Positions 21,326 to 32,594 of a stretch of 64,000 nt of DNA are shown in pieces (the first letter of the stretch is position 1; each line of letters begins with the position of its first letter). Below the pieces are notes generated by a model. That model searched no databases. It saw nothing but the letters and a program-made list of their open reading frames with translations, and was not told the origin of the DNA. This DNA is from Chlorophyllum brunneum (taxonomy: Eukaryota; Basidiomycota; Agaricomycetes; Agaricales; Agaricaceae): assembly GCA_963576785.1 (NCBI GenBank), contig OY756150.1, forward strand, positions 868,001 to 932,000, in the 5' to 3' direction. Position numbers and translations under genes: made by a program.

Positions 21326-24300
21326 TCATAATTGCTGCTTTTTACCTCCCCTTTTTATAGGTTTTGTCCTCGAAATCTTGCTCATAAACTCTTGTACCGC
21401 TTCTTTGGCATTTTCCAGATTTGCTTCATCTTCCCATGTATCTTCTTTGGACGTGTATCCTTTCCAGTGTACTAGGTACTGTTTTTGTTTTCCCTTTGTG
21501 CGGTGTCCTCGGACTTTGTCTACCTCATAGTGTTCCTCATCATTGATTATCTCGGGGATTGGTGGTGGTGGAGTACACTGGCTGTCATACTCGGGTTTGT
21601 GATAGGGGGAAAGGAGTCTGCTGTTGAACACGTCGTGTATCACCCATGTTTCAGATAGCTCCAGTCAGTAGCTTGTTTCACCTATTTTTTCTTTTACTCA
21701 GAAGGGTCCGTATCTTCTGTGATCAAGTTTTTTTGTCGGCCTTGTTGTCCTAATATTGTCTGCCTCAAGCCAAACTTGGTTTCCTGCCCGGTACTCGTGT
21801 TCTGGTTTTGTGCTGTTCCGTTTCTCCATTTGCGTCTGGTTTTGTTGTAACATTTTGATCGTCTCTTGGCGCATGTCCTGTAACTCCTGTATTCGCTCCG
21901 TGATCGCAGGTACCTTGCCTGTGTTTGAGATATCCCCTTTCCATGGATGTCATCCATATACTATCTGGAATGGTGAATGTCTTGTGGCACTATGTGTTTT
22001 GTCGTTATACTGGAATTCTGCTGTGCTGAGCCACTTCTTCCAGTTGTTCTGCACATGGTTGATTATGTTTCTGAGGTATGCCTCGACCTCCTGGTTGATG
22101 CGCTCTATCTGACCATCTGTTTGTGGATGGTATGCCGTGGATAGGTTACGTTGGGTACCGGTTGCTCTGCAAAGTTCTGCCATGAATTTTGATGCGAATT
22201 GTGGGCCTCTGTCACTGATGATTCTGCGGGGTATCCCATGTTGTCTCCATATGTCATCCCAATAAATATCTCCTAACTCCTCAGATGATAGGGTGGTGTT
22301 AACTGTGCGTAGTCTGATCATTTTGCTGAAATGATCAACGATGACAAGTATCGCGTCATATCCTTCTGATTCTGGTAGTGGTCCTATCATGTCGATTGAT
22401 ATCTTTTCCCATGGTCCAGTGGGTATCAGTAGTAGATGGAGATGTGTGGTGGGTCATGTCCAGAGTATTTTGTTTCATTGACATGTGTCACATCCCTTGA
22501 TGTATTGTTTAACATCATTGCGCATTTGTGGCCACCAATATGTCCTTTTGAGGAGTTCGATCATTCTGTGCTGTCCCGGGTGTCCTACGTCCGTTTTGTC
22601 GTGGTGTTGTTGGAGTATTTCTTGGCGTAGCTTAGCATTTGGTGGTACGTATATTCTTCCTTCGAACATAGGTAATCCATTAGTCTCCCATATCTCCTCT
22701 GGTCGTTTCTCCTTTTCTCTTAGCCACTGTGTTTCTCTTCTTTGCTCCTTTCGCAATCAGTGTTTCAGGTCCTCTTCTCCCGATATTTCCCAAATTTGTC
22801 TGATTTTGGTGATAGTGTTATCGAATAAGTGGTCGGGTAATAGCGTGATATTTGTGTTGTCTCTGGTTGTGTCCGTTTTTGCTAGTCTTGATAGCACGTC
22901 TGCTTTCGTGTTTGTCTTTCCGGGTATGTGTTTTAGCATGTAGCAATATTCCTGTAATTCCAGTTGCCATCTTGCCTGTCATCCTGTGAGTTGTTGCAGT
23001 TTCCTGAAGTATTCTAAGTTCTTGTGGTCCGTCCATATTTCGAATGGTTTGTCGGCATCAAGTAGGTATTGTCTCCACATTTTGATCACTTCTCGGATTG
23101 CTAATAGTTCCTTGTCATAGATTTGGTAGTTTCATTCTGCTGGTGTCATTGTTCTCGAGTGAAAGGCAATTGGGTGCCACTGGTCATTCTGGTTTTGTGA
23201 TAATACCGCTCCTACTCCGTATCCTGACGCATCCACCTCTACTCTGTATTGTCCTTTGTCCTGGGGCATTGCTAGTACTGGTTCGCTCGTGATCTTCTCC
23301 TTGATCTTCTCAAACACTTGTTGTTGTCGTTCTGACCATGACCATTGCGCATCTTTTTTCTTCAGCTCATGCAGGGGTGTTGCTATGTTACTGAAGTCTT
23401 GTATAAATCGTCAGTAGAAGTTTGCGAAACCCAGGAATTTTTCGACGTCCTTCACAGATTTGGGTGTTGGCCATTCTTTTACTGCTTTCACCTTTTCCTC
23501 CTCCATTTTTACACTGCCTTGTCCAACTATAAAGCCCAATATGGGTATTTCTTTTGCATTGAACACACATTTTGACCGTTTGAAGTAGAGTTGGTGCTTG
23601 GCTGCAATGTCTAAGAACCGCATTATTCTTTTCTCGAGTTCTTCCTATGTGGTTCCCAGAATGACAAAGTTGTCCATGTAGTTGACAAGCGTTCCTTCAT
23701 GTAACATTTCCTGAAATACTGTGTTCATCATTCTCTGAAAGGTCGCCGGTGAGTTGCTCATCCCAAAGAACATGACCGTGGGTTCGAATAGTCTACTATT
23801 TGTTACAAACGCTGCCTTCCATTCATCCCCTTCTCTGATCCTAACGTTGTTATATCCCCAAATGATATTGAGCTTATTGAACACCTTCGCATCCTTTAAC
23901 TGGTCTAGGACTTTACCTATGAGTGGCAGTGGTGTCTTGTCTTTGATGGTGTGTTCATTCAGCTTTTTGTAGTCCTGTACCAGGCATTTTGTTCCGTCTT
24001 TTTTTAGTATAAAGAAACATGGGGTGGCGTAGAGGGATTGTAATGGTCTGATTCGTCCTGAGGCAAGGTTTTCGTTGAGGAATTTCTGTAGTTCCTGCTT
24101 CTCCATTATTGTCATTGGGTAGACCTTGGACTGTAGTACTGGGGGTGCATCTTTGGACAGATTTATCTTGTGGTCCCATACCGTGTGTTCGGGTAGTTTG
24201 TCGAAGTTTTTCTTGTTGAATAGGTGGGTATATCGTCGGAGGTATAGTGGTAGATCTTCATCGTTCGTCCGGTCTGCCTTTTTCTCTTCAATGTGTTCTT

Positions 24301-24807
24301 TGATTGTCCGTATTCTTTCGTTGAACCATATGTTGCTATGTGATATTTTGCAGTCGTCTGGGCATCTGGTGAATCGTATGACATGATTGTTCCAATCGAT
24401 TTCCGGATTATGTTTAACCAGCCAGTCATGTCCGAGATATAAGTCTGCACTTTCCAATTGTGTTACTAGAGCGTCAATTTGTTCCGTGTGGTTGCCATTG
24501 TTTAATACCAGTTGTGCCTTGTCCGTTATCTCTCCTTTTCTATTTTCTGTTCCGTTGGCATTGATTACTCTGATCGGGGTCTCCAGGGGTTTAGTCGGGA
24601 TCTGTTCTTCGTCTATCGTTTGTTGTGCTATGCACGTGTGGGTGCATCCGGAGTCTACAAGGGTTGTGATTTGTTTGCGTCCTTTTCTTGTCTGGATTGT
24701 TGAGTCGAGAAGAAGTTCGCGCGTAGAGTTTCGTTTTTGGGGAATCACATATCATCTATTGTGGGATAAAATAGAAACTCTAGGTTTATTGGCTCTCGGG
24801 TTTGCGC
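21326..24807 (-). pseudogene. pol of element B, broken
   Basis: Protease plus RT N-terminal part form one open piece (23645-24748: DSGCTHTCIA protease, VNYMDNFVI where C has YMDD). RNase H, integrase (core 21950-22390, zinc finger near 22480-22600) and chromodomain (21326-21643) follow in separate open pieces. The RT active-site YMDD is changed to YMDN, so the enzyme would be dead even without the stops. Confidence 0.87.
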
Positions 24808-24885
24808 CTACTCAGAGCCTTTGACAAAATCCTCTTTCTCCTCTATTTTTTGTTCATCGTTTTTGTTGATCTCTCTGATATGCAC

Positions 24886-25179
24886 TGTTACGAACTATAG
24901 ATAGACCGTTCATTCCTATCTCGCGCCCATTACCTCGTGTACCCTCACATCTGTTTCACCCCTCATTCCATCTCCTGTTTCATCTCTAAAGGCTATGCCT
25001 CTTATCTGACTCGTCTACTCGTCCCCCTTATTATTAGCCTCCGCTACTAGTATATAAAGTGTAGTAATACTTGATGTATTCCTTACACTTTACCAATCGT
25101 ATCATCCCTTCTTCCTTTCTCTACTTCCTTTCCTTTATCCAAAGGCTTGCAACCTGAGTCAGAGACTAAGGTCGTAACA
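24886..25179 (+). repeat. 5' LTR of element C
   Basis: 294 bases, TGTTACGAAC...GGTCGTAACA, preceded by TGCAC. It contains the TATA box at 25051-25058. Confidence 0.94.
25051..25096 (+). promoter_or_regulatory. TATA box and predicted transcript 5' end / self-primer of element C
   Basis: TATATAAA at 25051-25058. The sequence ACACTTTACCAA at 25085-25096 lies 34 bases from the start of the TATA box, where Pol II transcription would be expected to start. These twelve bases are the exact reverse complement of the primer site at 25181-25192. The start site is an inference. Confidence 0.6.
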
Positions 25180-25180
25180 T

Positions 25181-25192
25181 TTGGTAAAGTGT
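25181..25192 (+). other. Primer binding site of element C, complementary to its own LTR
   Basis: TTGGTAAAGTGT begins two bases after the LTR end (25179). It pairs over all 12 bases with 25085-25096 in the LTR. Intact also in B (32582-32593, minus) and D (19900-19911). E has one mismatch (GTGT to GTAT). This is the layout known from Tf1-type self-priming elements. Confidence 0.75.
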
Positions 25193-25272
25193 CATTCGAC
25201 TCACCTTGCAAGAGAGGTGCCACTATTCATAGCTAGGCTTGGAATAATAGCCTCCGACCAGGACGACAGTAT

Positions 25273-26511
25273 ATGAGCAACAGTAGCTCATCGAGAACGC
25301 CGAGAAGACACAGAGCTCTGAGACCAACCGATATCCAGGGTTCACCTATAGCAACAGGATCTAAACGATCAACAGAATCAGAAATCCCTGAAGGCCTTAA
25401 ACGGCAGAAATCCGAACACAGCGTAGACGAAAGTACAGCTCTATTTGAAACCGAATTCGACATAGAAGTCACCGAGAACACATCCGATATAGATATCACC
25501 GAGACCTACAAGAAAGAATCTGAGCACAGCACAGACAAAGAACCAGCTCCATTTGAAGAAGAAATCGACACAGAAGTCGCCGACGCCACAGCCGATATAG
25601 AAATCGCCAAAACCCACGAACGCAGCGAACCAGAAACAGACCCAGAAATGACAGAAGAAGTCAACGTCCCAAAGAACCTAGCTCCAGAGCCAGGATATTT
25701 TAATGGAGACAGAACCCAATTTGACGATTGGTGGAGAGCAATATCCTTATGGTTAATGTTCAACAAAATAGACGAAGAAGAACAGAAGATAGTTGCAATT
25801 TTAGCGAGAATGAAAGGAGGACTAGCAGGTCCATACGCCAACACACAGCTACAAGCCATCCAAAACAAGAAGACACCAGACTGGGATGACTTTACAAAGG
25901 AAATAGAAGCCACATTTTCCTTGGGAAATAGGAAAGCTATAGCAGAAGGAGAAATCGAGACGTTCAAACAAGGAAAGAGGAACATGGCAGATTTCTTGAT
26001 CGAGTTTGAGGCACTGAAAGCCCAAGCGGGGACAGATGACACCCACGCAATATTCCTTCTCAAACGCCACACCAGAGCAGACATCATTCGAACAATAGTA
26101 GGCTACCCGACAACCTCCGTCCCAATGACATACACCAAATGGAAAACTACAATCCTCGCAGTAGGACAGGGGTACAAAGCAACAGACATCACCCAAGGGG
26201 ATATCAGAACCACGACCGGAGTTACTTATGGAGGCAGAGGACAACCCATGGAGATAGAAAGACAAAGGGCGGACACCGATCAAAATGGAAAACCGAGGTG
26301 CTACAACTGCAACCTCTATGGGCACATTGCCAAATACTGCAGGAAGAAGACGAAAGTCACATACACCAAGATAACGTGCTACAACTGTGGCAAACAGGGC
26401 CACATCTCGAAGAACTGCAGGGCACCCAAGAAAGCACATATCAGAGAGATCAACGAGGGCGATGAGCAAGAAATGGAGGAGAAAGAGGATTTTGTCGAAG
26501 GCTCCGAGTAG
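25273..26511 (+). CDS. Gag of gypsy element C
   Basis: Capsid/nucleocapsid precursor, 412 aa, intact. Residues 1-55 are Ser/Arg/Lys-rich. Residues 55-125 are acidic with an imperfect tandem repeat (FETEFDIEV...DIDI and FEEEIDTEV...DIEI). Residues 135-300 form the helical capsid-like core (YFNGDRTQFDDWWRAISLW). Two CCHC zinc knuckles near the end: CYNCNLYGHIAKYC and CYNCGKQGHISKNC. A basic then acidic tail ends at TAG 26509-26511. ATG 25273 is the first after the primer site and matches the start in E. It overlaps the pol frame (-1) by about 47 nt. Confidence 0.93.
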   Translation: MSNSSSSRTPRRHRALRPTDIQGSPIATGSKRSTESEIPEGLKRQKSEHSVDESTALFETEFDIEVTENTSDIDITETYKKESEHSTDKEPAPFEEEIDTEVADATADIEIAKTHERSEPETDPEMTEEVNVPKNLAPEPGYFNGDRTQFDDWWRAISLWLMFNKIDEEEQKIVAILARMKGGLAGPYANTQLQAIQNKKTPDWDDFTKEIEATFSLGNRKAIAEGEIETFKQGKRNMADFLIEFEALKAQAGTDDTHAIFLLKRHTRADIIRTIVGYPTTSVPMTYTKWKTTILAVGQGYKATDITQGDIRTTTGVTYGGRGQPMEIERQRADTDQNGKPRCYNCNLYGHIAKYCRKKTKVTYTKITCYNCGKQGHISKNCRAPKKAHIREINEGDEQEMEEKEDFVEGSE

Positions 26512-29500
26512 GCGCAAACCCGCGAGCCAATAAACCTAGAGTTTCTATTTTATCCCACAATAGATGATATGTGATTCCCCAAAAACGAAACTCTACGCGC
26601 GAACTTCTTCTCGACTCAACAATCCAGACAAGAAAAGGACGCAGACAAATCACAACCCTCGTAGACTCCGGATGCACCCACACGTGCATAGCACAACGAA
26701 CGATAGACGAAGAACAGATCCCGACTAAACCTCTGGAAACCCCGATCAGAGTGATCAATGCCGACGGCACAGAAAATAAAAAGGGAGAAATAATGGACAA
26801 GGCACAACTGGTATTAAACAACGGCAACCATACGGAACAAATCGACGCTCTAGTAACACAATTGGAAAGCACAGACTTATATCTCAGACACAACTGGCTG
26901 GTCAAGCATAACCCAGAGATTGATTGGAACAATCACGTCATACGATTCACCAGATGCCCAGACAATTGCAAAATATCACATAGCAACATACGATTCAATG
27001 AGAAAATATGAACAGTCAAGGAACACATTGAAGAGAAAAAGGCAGACCAGATGAATGATGAAGATCTACCACCATACCTCTGACAATACACCCACCTATT
27101 CAACAAAAAGAACTTCGATAAACTACCCGAGCACACGGTATGGGACCATGAGATAAACCTGTCTGAAGATGCACCTCCAGTACTACAGTCCAAGGTCTAC
27201 CCAATGACAATAACAGAGAAACAGGAACTACAGAAGTTCCTTGACGAGAACCTTGCCTCAGGACAAATCAGACCATCACAATCCCCCTACGCCACCCCAT
27301 GCTTCTTCATACCAAAAAAGGATGGAACAAAACACCTGGTACAGGATTACAAAAAGCTGAATAAACACACCATCAAAGACAAGACACCACTGCCACTCAT
27401 AGGTGAAGTCCTAGACCGGTTAAAGGATGCGAAGGTGTTCAACAAGCTCGATATCATTTGGGGATATAACAACGTCAGGATCAGAGAAGGGGATGAATGG
27501 AAGGCAGCGTTCGTAACAAACAGCAGATTATTCGAACCTATGGTCATGTTCTTCGGGATGAGCAATTCACCGGCGACCTTTCAGAGGATGATGAATACGG
27601 TATTTCGGGAAATGTTACATGAAGGAACGCTTGTCAACTACATGGACGATTTTGTCATTCCAGGAACCACACAGGAAGAACTCGAGAAAAGAATAATGCG
27701 GTTCTTAGACATTGTAGCCAAGCACCAACTCTACTTCAAACGATCAAAATGTGTGTTCAATGTGAAGGAAATACCCATATTGGGCTTTATAGTTGGACAA
27801 GGCAGTGTCAAAATGGAGGAAGAGAAGGTGAAAGCAGTAAGAGAATGGCCAACACCCAAATCTGTAAAAGACGTCGAAAAATTCCTGGGTTTCGCAAACT
27901 TCTACCGACGATTCATACAAGACTTCAGTAACATAGCAACACCCCTACACGAGCTGAAGAAGAAAGACGCGCAATGGTCATGGTCAGAACGACAACAACA
28001 GGCATTTGAGAAGATCAAGGAGAAGATCACAAGTGAACCAGTACTAGCAATGCCTCAAGACAAAGGACAATACAGAGTAGAAGTGGATGCATCGGGATAT
28101 GGAGTAGGAGCGGTGCTGTCACAAAACCAGAATGATCAGTGGTACCCAATCGCCTTTCACTCAAGAACAATGACACCAGCAGAACGAAACTACCAAATAT
28201 ACAACAAAGAACTACTAGCAATCCGGGAAGCAGTCAAAACGTGGAGACAGTATCTACTCGATGCCAATGAACCATTCGAGATATGGACGGACCACAAGAA
28301 CTTAGAATACTTCAGGAAACCACAACAACTCACAGGACGACAAGCAAGATGGCAATTGGAACTACAAGAATACCGCTACACGCTAAAACACATACCCGGA
28401 AAGACAAACACAAAAGCAGACGTACTATCAAGACTAGCAAAAATGGACACCACCAGAGATAACACAGATATCACACTATTATCCGACCACTTATTCGATA
28501 ACACCACCGCCGAAATCAGACAAATTTGGGAAATATCGGGAGAAGAAGACCTGAAACACCAATTATGAAAGGAGCAAAGAAGAGAAACACAGTGGCTAAG
28601 AGAAAAGGAGAAACGACCAGAGGAGATATGGGAAACCGATGGATTACCCATGTTTGAAGGAAGAATATACATACCACCAAACGCCGAGTTACGCCAAGAA
28701 ATACTCCAACAACACCATGACAAAACGGACGTAGGACACCCGGGACAGCATAGAATGATCGAACTCCTCAAAAGGACATATTGGTGGCCACAAATGCGCA
28801 ATGATGTTAAACGATACATCAAAGGGTGCAACACATGTCAGCGAAATAAGACACTCCGGACACAACCTACCACACATCTCCATCCACTACCGATACCCAG
28901 CGGACCATGGGAAGAAATATCAATCGACATGATAGGACCACTACCAGAATCAGAAGGATATGATGCGATACTTGTCATTGTCGATCGTTTCAGCAAAATG
29001 ATCAGATTACGCGCAGTTAACACCACCCTATCATCTGAAGAGTTAGGAGATATTTATCGTGATGATATATGGAGACAACACGGAATACCCCGCAGGATCA
29101 TCAGTGACAGAGGACCACAGTTCGCGTCAAAATTCATGGCAGAACTTTGTAGAGCAACCGGCACCCAACGTAACCTATCCACGGCATACCATCCACAAAC
29201 AGACGGTCAGACAGAGCGCATCAACCAGGAGGTCGAAGCATACCTCAGAAACGTAATCAACCATGCGCAGGACAACTGGAAAAAATGGCTCAGCACAGCA
29301 GAATTCCAGTATAATGACAAAACACATAGCGCCACAGGACATTCACCGTTCCAGATAGTATATGGACGACATCCATGGAAAGGGGATATCTCAAACATAT
29401 CCAAGGCACCTGCGATCACGGAACGAATACAAGAGTTACAAGACATACGCCAAAAAACGATTGAGATGCTACAACAGAGCCAGACGCAAATGGAGAAACG

Positions 29501-29993
29501 GAATGGCACAAAACCAGAACACGAATATGAGACAGGAAGCCAAGTTTGGCTCGAAGCGGACAACATTAGGACAACCAGGCCAACAAGAAAACTTGATCAT
29601 AGGAGATACGGACCATTCCGGGTAAAGGAAAAAATAGGTGAAACAAGCTACCGACTGGAACTACCTAAAACATGGGCGATACACGATGTGTTTAACAGCA
29701 GACTCCTCTCTCCCTATCACAAACCCGAGTATGACAGCCAGCGCACTCCACCACCACCGATTCCCGAGATAATCAATGATGAGGAACACTACAAGGTAGA
29801 TGAAGTCCGGGGACACCGCACAAGGGGAAAACGAAAACAGTACCTAATACACTGGAAAGGATATACGTCCGAAGAAGACACATGGGAAGATGAAGCAAAT
29901 TTGGAAAACGCCAAGGAGGCAGTACAAGAGTTCATGAGCAAGATTTCGAGGACGAAACCTATAAAAAGGGGAGGTAAAAAGCAGCAATTATGA
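26512..29993 (+). pseudogene. Pol of element C with premature stops
   Basis: Protease LVDSGCTHTCIA (26663 on). RT from about 27200 with FIPKKDGTK, KLDIIWGYNN, GMSNSPATF and YMDDF (27640). RNase H VDASGYGVGAV and TDHKNLEYF. Integrase zinc finger H-x-H...CNTC (28715-28842). Core Asp/Asp/Glu at SIDMIGPL, SDRGPQF and QTERINQEV. GPY/F-type motif YGPFRV. Chromodomain at the C-terminus (YLIHWKGY...DTWED). Stops: TGA 26565, 27009, 27081 and 28566. The protein would be complete apart from these. The stop TGA 29991-29993 overlaps a downstream ATG. Confidence 0.92.
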
Positions 29994-30090
29994 ACAACAG
30001 ACCTTGCATTCCAAGCAACCACTACACTCAATGCATCACTCGTGGTATCCACTTCACCCTCGACTTTGCCAACTATCTTCACAACACACC

Positions 30091-30927
30091 ATGCCCGCCG
30101 AACGCCAACTTACTCCATACCCCTACCTCAAAGAATTCGATGAACTCGTCCCAGAAAGAACCAGCCATGAGGAGCTCGTGGAAGGAGAAACCCTAGTCGA
30201 CACCATGATACTATTGGGAGCAGCAATGAAGGCAACCCAAGAAGGGGCATCTAAAATAATGGATACCCTATCCGACGCCACTCCAAGACTCAATCAGTTT
30301 ATCATCGACGAAGGAAGGAGAGACCAGTTAGAGAGACACCTATATGAAATCAACGATGACCTGCAACTTATTGTCATTTCCAATATGCGAGCTCGGATGC
30401 ATAGCATCCTCGTAGCCCTAGCTGAACGACTCAATACATACGAGTCAAGGAGTACGGAAAACCTCTCCCACCACATCGTCAACCGACTACTTGTTAGCAA
30501 CGACCCATTCCCCATCCAACATCACATCTGTCATAAATGTGAGCAAAAGACACAAGAAGCAACAGCCGCCGATCAACTGCTTCACCCCGACATCGAAGAG
30601 GAAGTAGCCCACCTCCAAACCATCCTCACCACGGTAGTACCCCCCATCACACCTATGACCTTCCACCTGCCGCAGGGATACAACACGTTGAAATCGGAAG
30701 GCGAAAAGAACAACGAATATTGGAGGGGCATAGTGCATAAACTCCTAAGCAATCACACCAACGACAACACCACGTACAATAATCACACCCACTTCCTGTT
30801 CAAAGAAGGTCCACCCCACGCACCACTCTGGATTGGGTTACGACGTGTTGACAAGACACCTCTCATCGGAGGAAACAAGAAGGACTTGGCCAGAGCTCTG
30901 GGAGCTGCCATACCTATGAACGAGTAA
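30091..30927 (+). CDS. ORF3 of gypsy element C (conserved, function unknown)
   Basis: Intact 278-aa ORF from MPAERQLTPYPYL, 97 bases after the pol stop and ahead of the polypurine tract. The frame is open upstream to an ATG at 30004 (307 aa). I prefer 30091 because the aligned Met is also the start in A (MFTECKPTPYL) and B (MPTEHQ). The protein is predicted largely helical, soluble, without signal peptide or membrane segment, so not envelope-like. A CxxC (ICHKCEQ) near residue 150 is not kept in A. The C-terminal third (PMTFHLPQGYNTLK, YWRGIVHKLL, PLWIGLRR) is the best conserved part. The protein is identical in E. I recognise no family. Confidence 0.85.
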   Translation: MPAERQLTPYPYLKEFDELVPERTSHEELVEGETLVDTMILLGAAMKATQEGASKIMDTLSDATPRLNQFIIDEGRRDQLERHLYEINDDLQLIVISNMRARMHSILVALAERLNTYESRSTENLSHHIVNRLLVSNDPFPIQHHICHKCEQKTQEATAADQLLHPDIEEEVAHLQTILTTVVPPITPMTFHLPQGYNTLKSEGEKNNEYWRGIVHKLLSNHTNDNTTYNNHTHFLFKEGPPHAPLWIGLRRVDKTPLIGGNKKDLARALGAAIPMNE

Positions 30928-31034
30928 ATTCTCATCGCACCTTCCTACCTCTTCCAAACTCCGTATGTTTTACTTCACAAAGGACCTTTACAGTAATACG
31001 CATCATGAGGACATGAAGCTTGAAAGGGAGGTAT

Positions 31035-31329
31035 TGTTACGAACTATAGATAGACCGTTCATTCCTATCTCGCGCCCATTACCTCGTGTACCCTCACACC
31101 TGTTTCACCCCTCATTCCATCTCCTGTTTCATCTCTAAAGGCTATGCCTCTTATCTGACTCATCTACTCGTCCCCCTTATTATTAGCCTCCGCTATTAGT
31201 ATATAAAGTGTAAGTAATACTTGATGTATTCCTTACACTTTACCAATCGTATCATCCCTTCTTCCTTTCTCTACTTCCTTTCCTTTATCCAAAGGCTTGC
31301 AACCTGAGTCAGAGACTAAGGTCGTAACA
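31035..31329 (+). repeat. 3' LTR of element C
   Basis: 295 bases, matching the 5' LTR with about four differences, including one inserted A beside TATATAAAG. Followed by TGCAC. Confidence 0.94.
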
Positions 31330-32594
31330 TGCACTTTCTTGGGCACCCGGCAGTTCTTTGAGATGTGGCCCTATTTGCTGCAATTGTAACATGTTATCTT
31401 GGTGTATGTGACTTTTGTCTTCTTTCTGCAGTATTTGGCGATATGCCCATAGAGGTTGCAGTTGTAACACCTTGGTTTTCCATTTTGATCGGTATCTGCC
31501 CTTTGTCTTCCTATCTCCATGGGTTGTCCTCTACCTCCCTAAGTAACTCCGGTGGTGGTTCTGACATCTCCTCGGGTGATGTCCGTTGCCTCATACCCTT
31601 GTCCTACTGCAAGGATTGTAGTTTTCCATTTGGTGTATGTTGTTGGGATGGAGGTTGTCGGATAGCCTACTATAATTTGAATGATGTCTGCTCTGGTGTG
31701 GCATTTGAGGAGGAATATTGCATGGGTGTCGTCTGTCCCCGCTTGGGCTTTCAATGCCTCGAATTCGATTAAGAAATCTGCCGTGTTCTTCTTTCCTTGT
31801 TTGAATGTCTCGATTTCTCCTTCTGCTATGGCTTTCCTATTTCCCAAGGAAAATGTAGCCTCTATTTCCTTCGTAAAGTCATCTCAATCTGGTGTTTTCT
31901 TGTTCTGGATGGCTTGTAGCTGCGTGTTGGCGTAAGGGCCTGCTAGCCCTCCTTTCATTCTTGCCAAAATTGCCACTATCTTCTGTTCTTCTTTGTCTAT
32001 CTTGTTGAACATTAACCATAAGGATATTGCTCTCCACCAATCGTCAAATCTGGTTCTATCTCCAATGAAATATCCTGGCTCAGGGGCTAGGTTCTTTGGG
32101 ACGTTGACTTCTTCTGACATCTCTGGTTTTGTTTCTGGTTCGCTGTGTTCGTTTCCGTGGGTCCTGGTGATTTCTATATCAGCTGTGGCGTCGGCGACTT
32201 CTGTGTCGATTTCTTCTTCAAATGGAGCTGGTTCTTTATCTGTGCTGTGTTCGGATTCTTCTTCGTAGGTCTCGGCAATATCTATATCGGATGTGTTCTC
32301 GGCAACTTCTATGTCGAATTCAGTTTCAAATAGAGCTGTGTTCTCGTCTATGCTGTGTTCGGATTTCTGCTGTTTAAGGCCTTCAGGGATTTCTGGTTCT
32401 GTTGATCATTTGGATCCTGTTGCTATGGGTGAACCCTGGATGTCTGTTGGTCTCGGAGCTCTGTATCTTTTCGGTGTTCTCGATGAGTTACTGCTGCTCA
32501 TATACTGTTGTTCTGGTCAGAGGCTATTATTCCAAGCCTAGCTACAAATAGTGGCACCTCTCTTGCAAGGTAAGTCAAATGACACTTTACCAAA

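Larger units (their letters stand above)
24886..31329 (+). mobile_element. Ty3/gypsy chromovirus C, young, nearly intact
   Basis: 6,444 bases. LTRs 24886-25179 and 31035-31329 differ at about four positions. TGCAC duplication at 24881-24885 and 31330-31334. Encodes Gag (25273-26511), Pol (to 29993, with three internal stops plus one in its leader) and an intact ORF3 (30091-30927). Polypurine tract at about 31021-31033 just before the 3' LTR. It sits in the gag of B. Confidence 0.95.
24808..32501 (-). pseudogene. gag of element B, split by element C
   Basis: C-terminal 26 codons lie at 24808-24885, the rest at 31330-32501 beyond element C. The break is flanked by the TGCAC duplication. Start codon at 32501 corresponds to the gag ATG of E. 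Frame is further disrupted by stops (for example near 31545 and 31885). Confidence 0.87.
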
